DNA of 32,080 bases from Nitrospiraceae bacterium (GTDB lineage: Bacteria > Nitrospirota > Thermodesulfovibrionia > UBA6902): the NCBI GenBank assembly GCA_003599505.1, contig QZKO01000072.1, forward strand, positions 1 to 32,080, written 5' to 3'. The notes beneath the pieces are model-generated. The model saw only the letters and a list, made by a program, of their open reading frames with translations, was not told where the DNA came from and did not search any database. Below, one piece after another: positions 7,610 through 16,239 of this stretch. The position numbers and the translations under genes were made by a program. How positions within the stretch are numbered: position 1 is the first letter of the stretch; the number at the start of each line of letters is the position of its first letter.

Positions 7610-7999
7610 ATGAACAAGCTCAAGGTATTGATCGCCGACAATACCGATTCCCTCAGGCAATTCATAAAATACGCGATCGAGAAACATTTTCCCCATATCG
7701 TCACCGAGACCGCAAGCAGCGGCAAAAACATTCAGCAGAGGATAGAGAGCAGCAGTTACGACCTTATACTTTACGAAAAGGAGATGCCGCTGCTGGACGG
7801 CAACACCCTGCTGGAATGGTTGAGAAAACATGATTCACTGAAAACCACTCCTCTGATAATGATGTCTTCAGGGACAGATGAGGAGGGCATCAAGAAAGCG
7901 ATTGAATTGGGGGCAGATGCCTATCTGTTGAAGCCCTTTAAGATCGATAGCTTGATCAGTAAGGTTGCCTCGATAGTAAAAAGGTTCAACAGGGACTAA
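7610..7999 (+). CDS. Stand-alone receiver-domain protein with Glu in place of the phospho-acceptor Asp
   Basis: The 129 residues form one complete CheY-like receiver fold and nothing else. Strand 1 is KVLIADN, giving one acidic residue (D10) where two are usual. The switch Ser is in LIMMSSGTD and the conserved Lys is in LLKPF. At the phosphorylation site the family pattern DLILxDxxMPxxDG reads DLILYEKEMPLLDG, so the acceptor position is E56 (codon GAA). Such a protein may be locked in one state or act as a phosphorylation-independent adaptor. No output domain is present. The start has no clear ribosome binding site. The stop codon overlaps the stop of convergent malQ by 2 nt. Confidence 0.88.
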   Translation: MNKLKVLIADNTDSLRQFIKYAIEKHFPHIVTETASSGKNIQQRIESSSYDLILYEKEMPLLDGNTLLEWLRKHDSLKTTPLIMMSSGTDEEGIKKAIELGADAYLLKPFKIDSLISKVASIVKRFNRD

Positions 8000-9498
8000 T
8001 ACCCCCTGCCGTAAATCCTGGTCATCTCCGACAGCTTTTTCGAGAGGGCCGGAGAAAGCTGGTCCGGAAGCATCCTCCATTCCCAGTTGCCGCTTGGACT
8101 TGCAGGGAGGTTCATCCTGTCTTTTTCCCCGAGACCGAGGACATCCTGCATGGGCACAATTATTATGCCGGCAACGGACATCATGGCAAGCCGTATGACC
8201 TCCCAATGCACGGTTTTGTCTGTGACCTCGCGCCCAAGGTATTCAAAGAGCCTTTTTCTGCCTTCATGGTCCAGCTCTTTCTTAAACCACCCTTTCACTG
8301 TATTGTTATCATGAGTGCCTGTATAGACCACGCAGTTTTTGACATGATTGTGGGGGGCGTATGGATTTGCCGGGAGGTCTTCGGAAAAGGCAAAGAGCAG
8401 CACCTTCATCCCGGGGAAGCCGAATTTGTTCATGATTTCCCTTACATCGTCCGTAATGACGCCGAGGTCTTCGGCAACAATGGAAATATTCGGGAAATGT
8501 TTCAGGATTGTTTTAAAAAAATCTTCAGCGGGGGCTTTTACCCACTTCCCGTTTATCGCGGTCTTCTCGCCGGCCGGGACTTCCCAGTAACCGACAAATC
8601 CCCGGAAATGGTCTATTCTGAACAGATGGTACAGTTTCAGGTTATGCTCGATGCGCCTGACCCACCAGGAATAATCGTGCTTTTTCAGGACCTCCCAGTG
8701 ATAAACCGGATGTCCCCATAATTGTCCTGTAGAGCTGAAATAATCAGGCGGGACCCCGGAAACAAAGGCAGGCCTTTTTTCATGGTCCAGGCTGAATATT
8801 TTAGGGTTGGCCCAAACGTCCGCGCTGTCGTAATTCACATAAATGGGGATATCGCCGAATATCCTGATGTTGATGCTGTCACAGTAAGTCTTAAAGGACG
8901 ACCACTGGGTAAAAAAGATATACTGCATAAACTTTTCTCTCAGTATCTCCTCCTGCAACTTTTCCGACCATTCCCGCAGGGCGCCCGCTTTCCGGTCCCT
9001 CAGCTCTTCCGGCCAGCGTCCCCATTCAATCCCTCCCAGGTTATTTTTGAGGGAGATAAAAAGGCTGTAGTTATCAAGCCAGTGTGAATGCTCACCGCAG
9101 AATTCCTGGAAATCCTGATGCCCCGCCAGCTTGTCTCTGTTTTTTCTGTAAGCCAGGCTGAAGATGTCCTCTTTGTATCCGGTAACGGCCTGATAATCGA
9201 CCTTTTCCAGGGGGAACGCGGGAGGGCTTTGTATATCGGACTCCAGCAGAAATCCATCGCGGACCAGCCGGTCGGGACTTATGAGAAGGTGGTTCCCCGC
9301 AAACGCTGAAAAGCTGCTGTAAGGGGAATTCCCGTATTCAGTGCAGGTGAGATTGAGGGGCAGTATCTGCCAGAACCGCTGACGGGATTCGACAAGAAAG
9401 TCCGCGAACCTGTAAGCTTCAGGTCCGAAATCCCCGATGCCGTATTGCGAAGGGAGCGATGTTATATGAAGAAGTATCCCGCTGCTGCGTTTGTCCAT
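7996..9498 (-). CDS. malQ: 4-alpha-glucanotransferase (amylomaltase, GH77)
   Basis: Amylomaltase transfers alpha-1,4-glucan segments between maltodextrins in the cytoplasm. The 500-residue protein has the bacterial GH77 layout from SGILLHITSLPSQYGIGDFG onward. The three catalytic carboxylates are visible: the nucleophile in FRIDHFRG (D296), the acid/base in VAEDLG (E343) and the transition-state Asp in GTHDNNT (D397). The substrate-loop region DIPIYVNYDSADVWANP is also present. It starts 1 nt after the stop of the GH57 gene, so translation is probably coupled, and it is the last gene of a glgB-GH57-malQ operon. This organisation points to glycogen turnover and not to maltose uptake, as no transporter is present. 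Confidence 0.96.
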   Translation of the reverse strand: MDKRSSGILLHITSLPSQYGIGDFGPEAYRFADFLVESRQRFWQILPLNLTCTEYGNSPYSSFSAFAGNHLLISPDRLVRDGFLLESDIQSPPAFPLEKVDYQAVTGYKEDIFSLAYRKNRDKLAGHQDFQEFCGEHSHWLDNYSLFISLKNNLGGIEWGRWPEELRDRKAGALREWSEKLQEEILREKFMQYIFFTQWSSFKTYCDSINIRIFGDIPIYVNYDSADVWANPKIFSLDHEKRPAFVSGVPPDYFSSTGQLWGHPVYHWEVLKKHDYSWWVRRIEHNLKLYHLFRIDHFRGFVGYWEVPAGEKTAINGKWVKAPAEDFFKTILKHFPNISIVAEDLGVITDDVREIMNKFGFPGMKVLLFAFSEDLPANPYAPHNHVKNCVVYTGTHDNNTVKGWFKKELDHEGRKRLFEYLGREVTDKTVHWEVIRLAMMSVAGIIIVPMQDVLGLGEKDRMNLPASPSGNWEWRMLPDQLSPALSKKLSEMTRIYGRGY

Positions 9499-9499
9499 C

Positions 9500-11920
9500 T
9501 CAGACCTTCACATGCAAATAATAACCGAGTTTGTTAAAGCCTTCCACCCATTTTTGAGCGGCGCTGTCGCCGTCCCGCTCCTGCTCCTTCATTTTATTCA
9601 ACATGCTTTTTCCTATTGAAAAATAAATATTCTGCGCGTTCCAGAGATTCAGGGAAAGTGAGAGGGGTTTGATGAGATCAAGGGTCTCGTAGACCTTTTC
9701 AAAAAGGCGTACGTCTTCGGGACGCTCGCTTAATTTCCCCATTACCGAGGTCGCCCAGGAGCTCGCGATGAACCCGATGGTGGTCGTGTCGATTTTAACG
9801 GACCATCTCCTGGTTTCATCCATTAATTTTTTCAGCTTTTCCGTATCCAGATATTCTTCTTCGAAAATCCTCTTGAGGTCCGTATTAATGATGTATTCAG
9901 CCGCGTACAGAAAGGGCCTCGGTATCCTGTGCTGCAGGCTCTGGTAGAAATTCATGATCGCGGAGTTGTTCTCATATATCTGGCGGTAGGAAGACTCAAC
10001 GCTTTCATAGGTAAACTTAAGCACCATGTCAAGTACATGCCTCTGCTCGTCTTTAAAGAGATGCCAGAGAGAGAAGATATTGCCGTTAAAATGTTTGTCC
10101 ATAAGACGTATGACTTCCGGGAGGTCGCCTCTTTCAAAGGCCCCTGTGATCTCCGCCTGCATGGCGGAAAAGTCATGTTCGCCCCGGAAGTCCCTGACGC
10201 CTGCGTTTATATTGTGGTCTCCCAGATGCAGCACCGTAAAGCTTATGGTCTTTTCATCCCATGTTATATCGGAGCTGATTACCGCCTTTCCCGTGGCGAG
10301 TTTCAGTTTTCCGGCTTCTCTCCTGTCATAAACTTCGCTTTTCGCGGTATAGCAGTATATTTTTATGTCTTCAGGATATTCTTCAAATACAGAGGATATA
10401 CAGTAATGCGCCCCTACCCGCAGGAGGTCGCTTTTCGCGTTTTTTACGAACATCTCATAAGGCTGCGCGGCGTTTCTGTACACGTTGCTGTGCGCCATTG
10501 TCATATGCTCCAGATATTCTTCCTCAAGCGACAGCCCCCTGATTTCTTCCATGTACTGTATGGCCTTTGAGGCATACTGCATAATCTGGACGGTCTCAAT
10601 GCCCGAGACTTCATCGAAGAACCATCCGCAGCTTGTATACATCAACATGGCGTTCCTCTGGGACTCGAGGAGTTTCAGGGCGGTCATTTTTTCACTTTTT
10701 GTCAGGTCCCTTAAGGCGTATTTTGAGAAAAACCGGTCAATATTTTCCCGCGACCTGTCGAGAATAACCTCAATATAGGCGTTCCTCGCGTCCCACGGGT
10801 TCCGGAAATATCCGGCGGCCTCTGTTCCATAAACCGGAATAAGCTTGTCCCTCAGCCAGTCCATCGCTTCTCTCAGGGGGCTTCTCCATTCCTGGTTCCA
10901 TCCCGGATGGGTCCCGGAATTGCAGCCGCAATTGCTCCGCCACCGTTCCACTCCATGAACACAGCTCCAGGATGAATTTTCGAAAACATCGGCAACATGC
11001 GCGGGAGCATGTCTTTCGAGGTATTCGCCGTAATTTGTAATCCCGGCGAGACGGTTGGCCTCGATATGGTGCATGGCATAAGCAAGGGCCATGTCGCCGA
11101 AACGGTGGTGATGCCCGAAGGTCTCGCCGTCAGTGGCTATGTGGACTATCTGCGCCCATTTCCTCTGGTCGTTGAAAGCGGAAAGCAGTTTGCCGGCAAA
11201 ATCCACTCCGTTATTCAACAGCCCCCCGAATGAGACGTCGCGGGATATGGGCCCGTCATAGAAAAAAAGATTTATCGTCCTGCCGGAAGGCAGCTCGCAA
11301 AGATACGCCCTTGTAGGGTCTATCTTTTCCCCTCTGACATCATTCCATCTCCCCGGCTCTTCACTTTTCCTTATACGCTGCGCCTGCCTCGGCGCCAGTA
11401 TAGTAAACTTTATCCCGAGGCTCACAAGCACTTCGAGGGTTTCTTTATCAACCGCGGCTTCCGGAAGCCACATCCCTTCGGGGGCGCGGCCGAAGCGCTT
11501 TTCAAAGTCTTTTATCCCCCATATTATCTGGGTATATTTGTCCCTCCTGTTTGCAAGAGGCAATATCATATGGTTATATGCCTGCGCAATGGCCGAGCCG
11601 TGTCCTGAAAACCTGCTCATGCTGAGCCGGTCGGCCTTCAATATCGATTCGTATACGTCGGGTTTGTGCCGTTCGAGCCAGGACAGGAGGGTGGGGCCGA
11701 AATCAAAACTGATCTTGGAATAGATATTTACGATATCAATGATCTTCCCCTCGGTATCAAGTATCCGCGAGGACGCGTTGGGCGCGTAGCATTCTGCGGT
11801 TATCCTTTCATTCCAGTCGTGGTAAGGGTAGGCGCTGTCCTGGAACTCTATCTCTTCAAGCCAGGGGTTTTCCCTCGGGGGCTGATAAAAATGTCCGTGT
11901 ATGCAGATGTATTTGTCCAT
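9500..11920 (-). CDS. Glycoside hydrolase family 57 protein with DUF3536 domain
   Basis: This 806-residue cytoplasmic protein opens with the GH57 N-terminal signature (CIHGHFYQPPRENPWLE) followed by NERITAECYAPNA and FGPTLLSWLE. The region GMWLPEAAVD (about 170-180) matches the motif expected to hold the catalytic Glu, and TDGETFGHHHRFGD (about 265-278) matches the second catalytic motif. The C-terminal half has CGWFFDEVSGIETVQIMQYA, typical of the DUF3536 domain attached to this GH57 subfamily. Family members act on alpha-glucans (amylase, branching or glucanotransferase activities); the specific reaction here is not known. It lies between glgB and malQ with 1-nt gaps on both sides, which supports a role in glycogen structure or breakdown. 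Confidence 0.92.
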   Translation of the reverse strand: MDKYICIHGHFYQPPRENPWLEEIEFQDSAYPYHDWNERITAECYAPNASSRILDTEGKIIDIVNIYSKISFDFGPTLLSWLERHKPDVYESILKADRLSMSRFSGHGSAIAQAYNHMILPLANRRDKYTQIIWGIKDFEKRFGRAPEGMWLPEAAVDKETLEVLVSLGIKFTILAPRQAQRIRKSEEPGRWNDVRGEKIDPTRAYLCELPSGRTINLFFYDGPISRDVSFGGLLNNGVDFAGKLLSAFNDQRKWAQIVHIATDGETFGHHHRFGDMALAYAMHHIEANRLAGITNYGEYLERHAPAHVADVFENSSWSCVHGVERWRSNCGCNSGTHPGWNQEWRSPLREAMDWLRDKLIPVYGTEAAGYFRNPWDARNAYIEVILDRSRENIDRFFSKYALRDLTKSEKMTALKLLESQRNAMLMYTSCGWFFDEVSGIETVQIMQYASKAIQYMEEIRGLSLEEEYLEHMTMAHSNVYRNAAQPYEMFVKNAKSDLLRVGAHYCISSVFEEYPEDIKIYCYTAKSEVYDRREAGKLKLATGKAVISSDITWDEKTISFTVLHLGDHNINAGVRDFRGEHDFSAMQAEITGAFERGDLPEVIRLMDKHFNGNIFSLWHLFKDEQRHVLDMVLKFTYESVESSYRQIYENNSAIMNFYQSLQHRIPRPFLYAAEYIINTDLKRIFEEEYLDTEKLKKLMDETRRWSVKIDTTTIGFIASSWATSVMGKLSERPEDVRLFEKVYETLDLIKPLSLSLNLWNAQNIYFSIGKSMLNKMKEQERDGDSAAQKWVEGFNKLGYYLHVKV

Positions 11921-11921
11921 T

Positions 11922-13826
11922 TCAGCTCTTGAAAAACAGTATTCCCAGCGGAGGGAGTTTTAACGTGAGTGAAAACTCCCGGCCCTGCGACGGGACCGCT
12001 TCCGCCGTAACGCCGCCTGCGTTCCCGCAGCCGCTTCCGCTGTAGATGCCGGAATCGCTGTTGAGGACTTCCCTCCAGTAACCTCCCCGGGGAACGCCTA
12101 TCCTGTAATTCTCCCTGACGACCGGCGTGAAATTGCAGACGACAAGTATGATTTCATCCGTGCTGTGACATTTTCTGATAAAGCTTATCGAGCTTTCTTC
12201 CCAGTCGTGACAGTCTATCCATTCAAACCCTTCGTTTGAAAAATCCAGCTCGTGCATTGCCGGTTCATTCCTGTAGAGATGGTTCAGGTCGGTGACCCAT
12301 TTGTGTATCCCCTGCTGGAACCGGTAATTCAGGGCATGCCATTCAAGGCTTTCATCGTGGTCCCACTCTTTCCACTGGCTGAATTCACAGCCCATGAAAA
12401 GCAGTTTTTTGCCGGGGTGGCCGTACATGTATCCGAACAGGAGCCTCAGGTTCGCGGAGCGCTGCCACTCGTCCCCCGGCATCTTGCCGATAAGGGCCCC
12501 CTTACCGTGAACGACCTCATCATGAGAGAGGGGGAGCATGAAATTCTCCGAGAACGCATACCAGATGCTGAAAGTAATCTGGTCGTGATAGTATTTTCTG
12601 AAGATAGGGTCTTTAGACATAAACTTCAGGGTGTCGTGCATCCAGCCCATATTCCATTTCATCCCGAACCCCAGACCGCCGACATGAGTCGGTCTCGAGA
12701 CCATCGCCCACGCCGTTGATTCTTCGGCAAAGGTCTGAACGCCGGGATAAGAGCCGTAGACAGCCTCATTGAACCTCTTTATAAAAGTTATGGCGTCCAG
12801 GTCCTCGTTCCCGCCGTATTTATTGGGTATCCACTCGCCTTCTTTTCTCGCGTAATCCAGGTAAAGCATGGAAGCCACAGCGTCCACCCTGATGCCGTCA
12901 ATATGGTACTTGTCGAGCCAGAACAGGGCGCTGCTGATAAGAAAATTCCTCACCTCGTTCCTGCCGTAGTTGTAGATATAACTGTTCCATTCCGGATGAT
13001 ATCCCCTTTTCGGGTCCTGGTGCTCATAGAGATACGTCCCGTCAAAGTACGAGAGCCCGTGACAGTCAGAGGGGAAATGGGAAGGCACCCAGTCGAGTAT
13101 CACCCCTATGCCGTTCTGATGGAGATGGTCGATCATATACATAAAATCCTCCGGGGTCCCGTATCTGCTCGTGGGCGCAAAGTATCCGACGGTCTGGTAA
13201 CCCCATGAACCGTAAAAGGGATGTTCCATAACCGGAAGCAGCTCAACATGGGTAAAGCCGGTCTGTTTTACATAATCCGCGAGGTGATGCGCCAATTCCC
13301 TGTAGTTGAGGTATCTGTTGCCCTCTTCAGGGACGCGCTTCCAGGAACCGGGATGCACTTCGTATATGGCGAAAGGGGCGTTCAGGGAATTGACGTTATG
13401 CCTGTTTCCCATCCATCCGGAATCATTCCAGGCATAATCCAGGTCCCATACGATAGACGCTGTTTTTGGCGGCAGCTCCCAGTAACATGCGTATGGGTCG
13501 CCTTTATCGACCATGTAATTATTGAAATTGGATTCTATGTGATATTTGTAAATGTCTCCCTTTTTTATTCCGGGAATAAAACCCTCCCATATGCCTGAAC
13601 CGTCCCACCTTGCGGCCAACGGATGGGACCCTGTTTTCCATCCATTAAAATCACCGACAACCGATATGTTCTTTGCATTTGGCGCCCAGACGGCAAAATA
13701 GGTCCCTTCCTGCCCGGCAACAGTCATGGGGTGAGAGCCGAGCTTCTGGTACAGCCTGAAATGGTTCCCTTCTTTGAAAAGGTATATATCCTGGTCGGTA
13801 AAAAGGCTTATGTCGTGCCGCACCAT
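11922..13826 (-). CDS. glgB: 1,4-alpha-glucan branching enzyme GlgB (GH13)
   Basis: GlgB cuts alpha-1,4 chains and re-attaches them as alpha-1,6 branches. The protein has an N-terminal CBM48-like module ([20 protein letters not shown]) and a GH13 barrel with region I DWVPSHF, region [11 protein letters not shown] (nucleophile Asp), region [11 protein letters not shown] (acid/base Glu) and region [14 protein letters not shown]. The C-terminal beta domain ends ILFFKS. I choose the ATG at 13826 (634 residues) because a strong GGAGG lies 8 nt upstream. An upstream in-frame ATG at 13868 would add 14 non-conserved residues but has no ribosome binding site. It is the first gene of the glycogen operon and is transcribed divergently from the HDOD-GGDEF gene. 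Confidence 0.96.
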   Translation of the reverse strand: MVRHDISLFTDQDIYLFKEGNHFRLYQKLGSHPMTVAGQEGTYFAVWAPNAKNISVVGDFNGWKTGSHPLAARWDGSGIWEGFIPGIKKGDIYKYHIESNFNNYMVDKGDPYACYWELPPKTASIVWDLDYAWNDSGWMGNRHNVNSLNAPFAIYEVHPGSWKRVPEEGNRYLNYRELAHHLADYVKQTGFTHVELLPVMEHPFYGSWGYQTVGYFAPTSRYGTPEDFMYMIDHLHQNGIGVILDWVPSHFPSDCHGLSYFDGTYLYEHQDPKRGYHPEWNSYIYNYGRNEVRNFLISSALFWLDKYHIDGIRVDAVASMLYLDYARKEGEWIPNKYGGNEDLDAITFIKRFNEAVYGSYPGVQTFAEESTAWAMVSRPTHVGGLGFGMKWNMGWMHDTLKFMSKDPIFRKYYHDQITFSIWYAFSENFMLPLSHDEVVHGKGALIGKMPGDEWQRSANLRLLFGYMYGHPGKKLLFMGCEFSQWKEWDHDESLEWHALNYRFQQGIHKWVTDLNHLYRNEPAMHELDFSNEGFEWIDCHDWEESSISFIRKCHSTDEIILVVCNFTPVVRENYRIGVPRGGYWREVLNSDSGIYSGSGCGNAGGVTAEAVPSQGREFSLTLKLPPLGILFFKS

Positions 13827-13832
13827 CTGTTC

Positions 13833-13839
13833 TCCCTCC
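13833..13839 (-). promoter_or_regulatory. Ribosome binding site that sets the glgB start at 13826
   Basis: The minus strand reads GGAGGGA here, with 8 nt between the GGAGG core and the ATG. The alternative ATG at 13868 lacks such a site. Confidence 0.7.
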
Positions 13840-13899
13840 GTTAACCTGTTTGTTCCGCTTGCCGTCATATCATTGGTCCGGAAATATCAAAGCAACTAA

Positions 13900-13931
13900 A
13901 TTATACAAAAAAACCAGGATAAAAATGGCAA
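13900..13931 (-). promoter_or_regulatory. Candidate promoter for the glgB operon
   Basis: A perfect TATAAT (complement of 13900-13905) lies upstream of glgB on the minus strand. The best -35 candidate, TTGCCA (complement of 13926-13931), is 20 nt away, longer than ideal. The leader to the 13826 start would be about 65 nt. Confidence 0.35.
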
Positions 13932-13933
13932 TT

Positions 13934-13960
13934 CAAGTTTTCGGCTTTCAAGGCCGATTT
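13934..13960 (+). promoter_or_regulatory. Weak candidate sigma-28-like promoter for the HDOD-GGDEF gene
   Basis: CAAGTTTT (13934-13941), an 11-nt spacer and GCCGATTT (13953-13960) resemble the flagellar sigma-28 consensus TAAAGTTT-N11-GCCGATAA at 5 of 8 and 6 of 8 positions. The same bases can form a TCGGC/GCCGA hairpin, so the match may be coincidental. Confidence 0.2.
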
Positions 13961-14004
13961 AAGGAGTGTATAACATCTGTTATAAAAAAGTTTAAAACAT
14001 AATA

Positions 14005-15519
14005 ATGAATACGGATTCCCTTCTTCAGAACATCAGCTCCCTGCCTTCACTCCCCGCGGTTGCGGTAAAGATAATCCAGGAGATAAGGAAAGACAAGTCG
14101 TCAATCGGCAAACTTGCCGATATTATCTCCGTGGACCCCGCACTCACCGCAAAGATGCTGAAAGTGGCCAATTCTTCATTCTACGGCCTCTCCCGTCAGG
14201 TGGATTCGGTAGAGAGGGCGATAAATGTTCTGGGGCTGGAAGCCATTAAAAACATAGCCCTGTCTTTTGTAATAGTCAAAGGTTTCAAAAGGGATTCCGT
14301 AGACGAATTTAACCAGGAGCTTTTCTGGAAGAGAGCGGTCACCGCTGCGGTAGGCGCGGAATTAATGGCGTCAAAGCTGAAGAGGAAACGCGAGGACATT
14401 TTCGTCACGGCCCTCCTCATGGATATAGGCGTCCTGGTCATGTATCTGGACCGGCCTGATGATTATTTAACGGTCATAAATGAAAAAATAATTTCGGAAA
14501 CAGCCTCTGCAGCCACAGAGAAGGCTGTTTTCGGGTTCGACCACCAGGAAGCGGGCAGCGAAATCCTGAAGGCCTGGGGCATACCGGAAAATATTTATAT
14601 GCCTATTTCATGCCACCATAAAACGCAGGACGCCGCGTCCGATTGGCGCGATACATCTGAGATACTTATGCTTTCCGATATGGCGTCGTCGGTTTATTAC
14701 GGGAACAGAAGCACTGAAAAATTGAGGGACCTGGGCCGGCTGCTTCATGACAGGCTGGGCATGACCGGGTCCGATGTAAACGCCTTTATAGATTCTATCG
14801 CCGAAAAGACCCTTGAAATACTCACCTGTTTTGATATTGACGCAGTCGATGTTAAACCTTATTCCGAAATCATGAGCGAGGCCGCCGAGGAAATCGGGCC
14901 GCTCAATATGACATATGAACAGCTCGCCATGGAGCTGAGGCAGGAGAAAAAGAAGACCGGGCGTCTCGCGGCGGAACTGAAGAATTCAAACGAAAAGCTG
15001 AAGATGCTCGCTAATAAAGACGGGCTTACCGGGATATACAACCACAGGTTCTTCCAGGAGTTCCTGGACCGGGAGGTTGAAAGGGCGGAACGGTATTCGC
15101 GGAATTTGTCCCTCATTATTATGGATATCGACCATTTCAGGAAGGTCAACGAAGCCTACGGGTATAACCAGGGGGACCTCGTGCTGCGCGCCCTGGCCGA
15201 GCTCTTTCAGCAGGTCGTAAGGAAACCTGATATAGTGGTCAGGTACGGCGGGGAAGAATTTGCAGTGGTTATTCCCGAGGCGGACATCAGAAAGGCAATC
15301 ATAATCGCGGAAAGATTGCGCAAGATGGTTGAAAGGCTGGAAATAAAAATTGAAGGGCAGGCAGTAAAGGTTACGATCAGCGCGGGCCTTTCCATGTATG
15401 AGCCCCAGAAAAATATGAAGGACAAGGCAAAACTGGTCGAAGCCGCGGGCAAAGCGTTGCATTATTCAAAAGTTACCGGCAGGAACAAGATAAGCGTCGT
15501 GCCGCTTGCAGGCAACTGA
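14005..15519 (+). CDS. HDOD-GGDEF protein, probable diguanylate cyclase
   Basis: The N-terminal about 200 residues are an HDOD domain (SSLPSLPAVAVKIIQEI, VDPALTAKMLKVANSSFYG, VERAINVLGLEAIKNIAL), a metal-free relative of HD phosphohydrolases used for sensing or partner binding. A coiled-coil linker (about 305-335) leads to a complete GGDEF domain starting LANKDGLTGIYNHRFF. It has metal ligands in IIMDIDHF (D374), the active-site motif GGEEF (415-419) and an intact inhibitory I-site, RKPD (406-409), exactly five residues before it. The protein is therefore expected to make c-di-GMP from 2 GTP with product inhibition. The ATG has no strong ribosome binding site. A PilZ-like gene follows after 8 nt, so maker and possible receptor are linked. 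Confidence 0.94.
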   Translation: MNTDSLLQNISSLPSLPAVAVKIIQEIRKDKSSIGKLADIISVDPALTAKMLKVANSSFYGLSRQVDSVERAINVLGLEAIKNIALSFVIVKGFKRDSVDEFNQELFWKRAVTAAVGAELMASKLKRKREDIFVTALLMDIGVLVMYLDRPDDYLTVINEKIISETASAATEKAVFGFDHQEAGSEILKAWGIPENIYMPISCHHKTQDAASDWRDTSEILMLSDMASSVYYGNRSTEKLRDLGRLLHDRLGMTGSDVNAFIDSIAEKTLEILTCFDIDAVDVKPYSEIMSEAAEEIGPLNMTYEQLAMELRQEKKKTGRLAAELKNSNEKLKMLANKDGLTGIYNHRFFQEFLDREVERAERYSRNLSLIIMDIDHFRKVNEAYGYNQGDLVLRALAELFQQVVRKPDIVVRYGGEEFAVVIPEADIRKAIIIAERLRKMVERLEIKIEGQAVKVTISAGLSMYEPQKNMKDKAKLVEAAGKALHYSKVTGRNKISVVPLAGN

Positions 15520-15527
15520 CAGGAAAC

Positions 15528-16091
15528 ATGGACATCAGGAGAAAAAAGAGACACAGTCACATATATATAGAATTAAAAATCCGGATAAACGGGGTATGGG
15601 AGCCGGTCAAGGCGCTCGACTGGAATGAAGACGGTTTTAATTTTTATATGAACCGGGCCGTGGACGCTGACAGCGTTATGTTCAAAAAAGGGGCCGCGCA
15701 ATTTTCCGGAGTTATCGTGTGGAAAAGGTTCATCCGTGACGACTACGGCGTCATTGAAATGGCATTGAACAGGTTTCTGTTTGAGGAGCTTGAAAAGCTC
15801 GATCCCGGCTCGGATACATACAGACGTATCGTGAGGCTAATCCGCGTCCAGGAAAGACCGGAGGAAAAGAAAAAACTGTTGACGGCGCTGAAAGGCGTTT
15901 CGGTCGTTGAAGACGCGGAGCTGACAGCGGAGAAATATAAAGTGGAAAATCCATTGTTCCGGTATGGAGTAAAAGTTGTTTCAGAAGAATGGAACAGAAT
16001 CGTAAGCTACGCGTTTGAGGCTTCATCTGTTGTCCGTACCCTGGATAATATCAGCAAAGAACTGTCCAGGATGGCCGATGAAATGCCGTAA
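15528..16091 (+). CDS. PilZ-like protein, possible atypical c-di-GMP receptor
   Basis: This 187-residue protein begins MDIRRKKRHSH, giving RxxxR (R4-R8), followed after about 22 residues by DWNEDG (D31-G36). PilZ domains bind c-di-GMP through RxxxR and (D/N)xSxxG, so here the Ser is replaced by Asn. The following 60 residues look beta-rich (FSGVIVWKRFIRDDYGVIEM). The C-terminal half is helical, unlike anything I recognise, and ends in an amphipathic helix. The PilZ assignment is inference from the two short motifs and from the position 8 nt after a diguanylate cyclase gene. The ATG is preceded by AGGAAAC. Without the neighbour I would call it hypothetical. Confidence 0.6.
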   Translation: MDIRRKKRHSHIYIELKIRINGVWEPVKALDWNEDGFNFYMNRAVDADSVMFKKGAAQFSGVIVWKRFIRDDYGVIEMALNRFLFEELEKLDPGSDTYRRIVRLIRVQERPEEKKKLLTALKGVSVVEDAELTAEKYKVENPLFRYGVKVVSEEWNRIVSYAFEASSVVRTLDNISKELSRMADEMP

Positions 16092-16140
16092 TAACGGTTC
16101 CATCGCTGCCTTCCCACTTGTGCCTCGCACATCCGTAATA

Positions 16141-16165
16141 CTTGACCCCTGACCCCTGCCCTGCC
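16141..16165. repeat. Tandem CTTGACCCC/TGACCCC/TGCCC tract
   Basis: Units CTTGACCCC, TGACCCC, TGCCC and TGCC lie about 50 nt after the PilZ-like gene and upstream of the gatA promoter candidate. They belong to the same CTTGACCCC-type family as the tracts after nusA and the DUF1207 gene. Confidence 0.5.
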
Positions 16166-16175
16166 CAAAACCCGG

Positions 16176-16205
16176 TTGTTACTTGGAATAATAAAGTTGT
16201 AGAAT
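16176..16205 (+). promoter_or_regulatory. Candidate sigma-70 promoter for gatAB
   Basis: TTGTTA (16176-16181) and TAGAAT (16200-16205) are separated by 18 nt, matching the consensus at 4 and 5 of 6 positions. The predicted start lies about 28 nt before the gatA TTG at 16240. Confidence 0.4.
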
Positions 16206-16230
16206 AATTCAAAATTTGTCATTTTATGCC

Positions 16231-16235
16231 GGAGG
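16231..16235 (+). promoter_or_regulatory. Ribosome binding site that sets the gatA start at 16240
   Basis: GGAGG followed by GCAA precedes an in-frame TTG at 16240. The upstream in-frame TTG at 16216 has no ribosome binding site and would place this GGAGG inside the coding sequence. Confidence 0.65.
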
Positions 16236-16239
16236 GCAA

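Noticed and set aside
16216-16239. Longer gatA from a TTG at 16216
   Set aside because: The GGAGG at 16231 directly precedes a TTG at 16240 that gives the normal GatA N-terminus.
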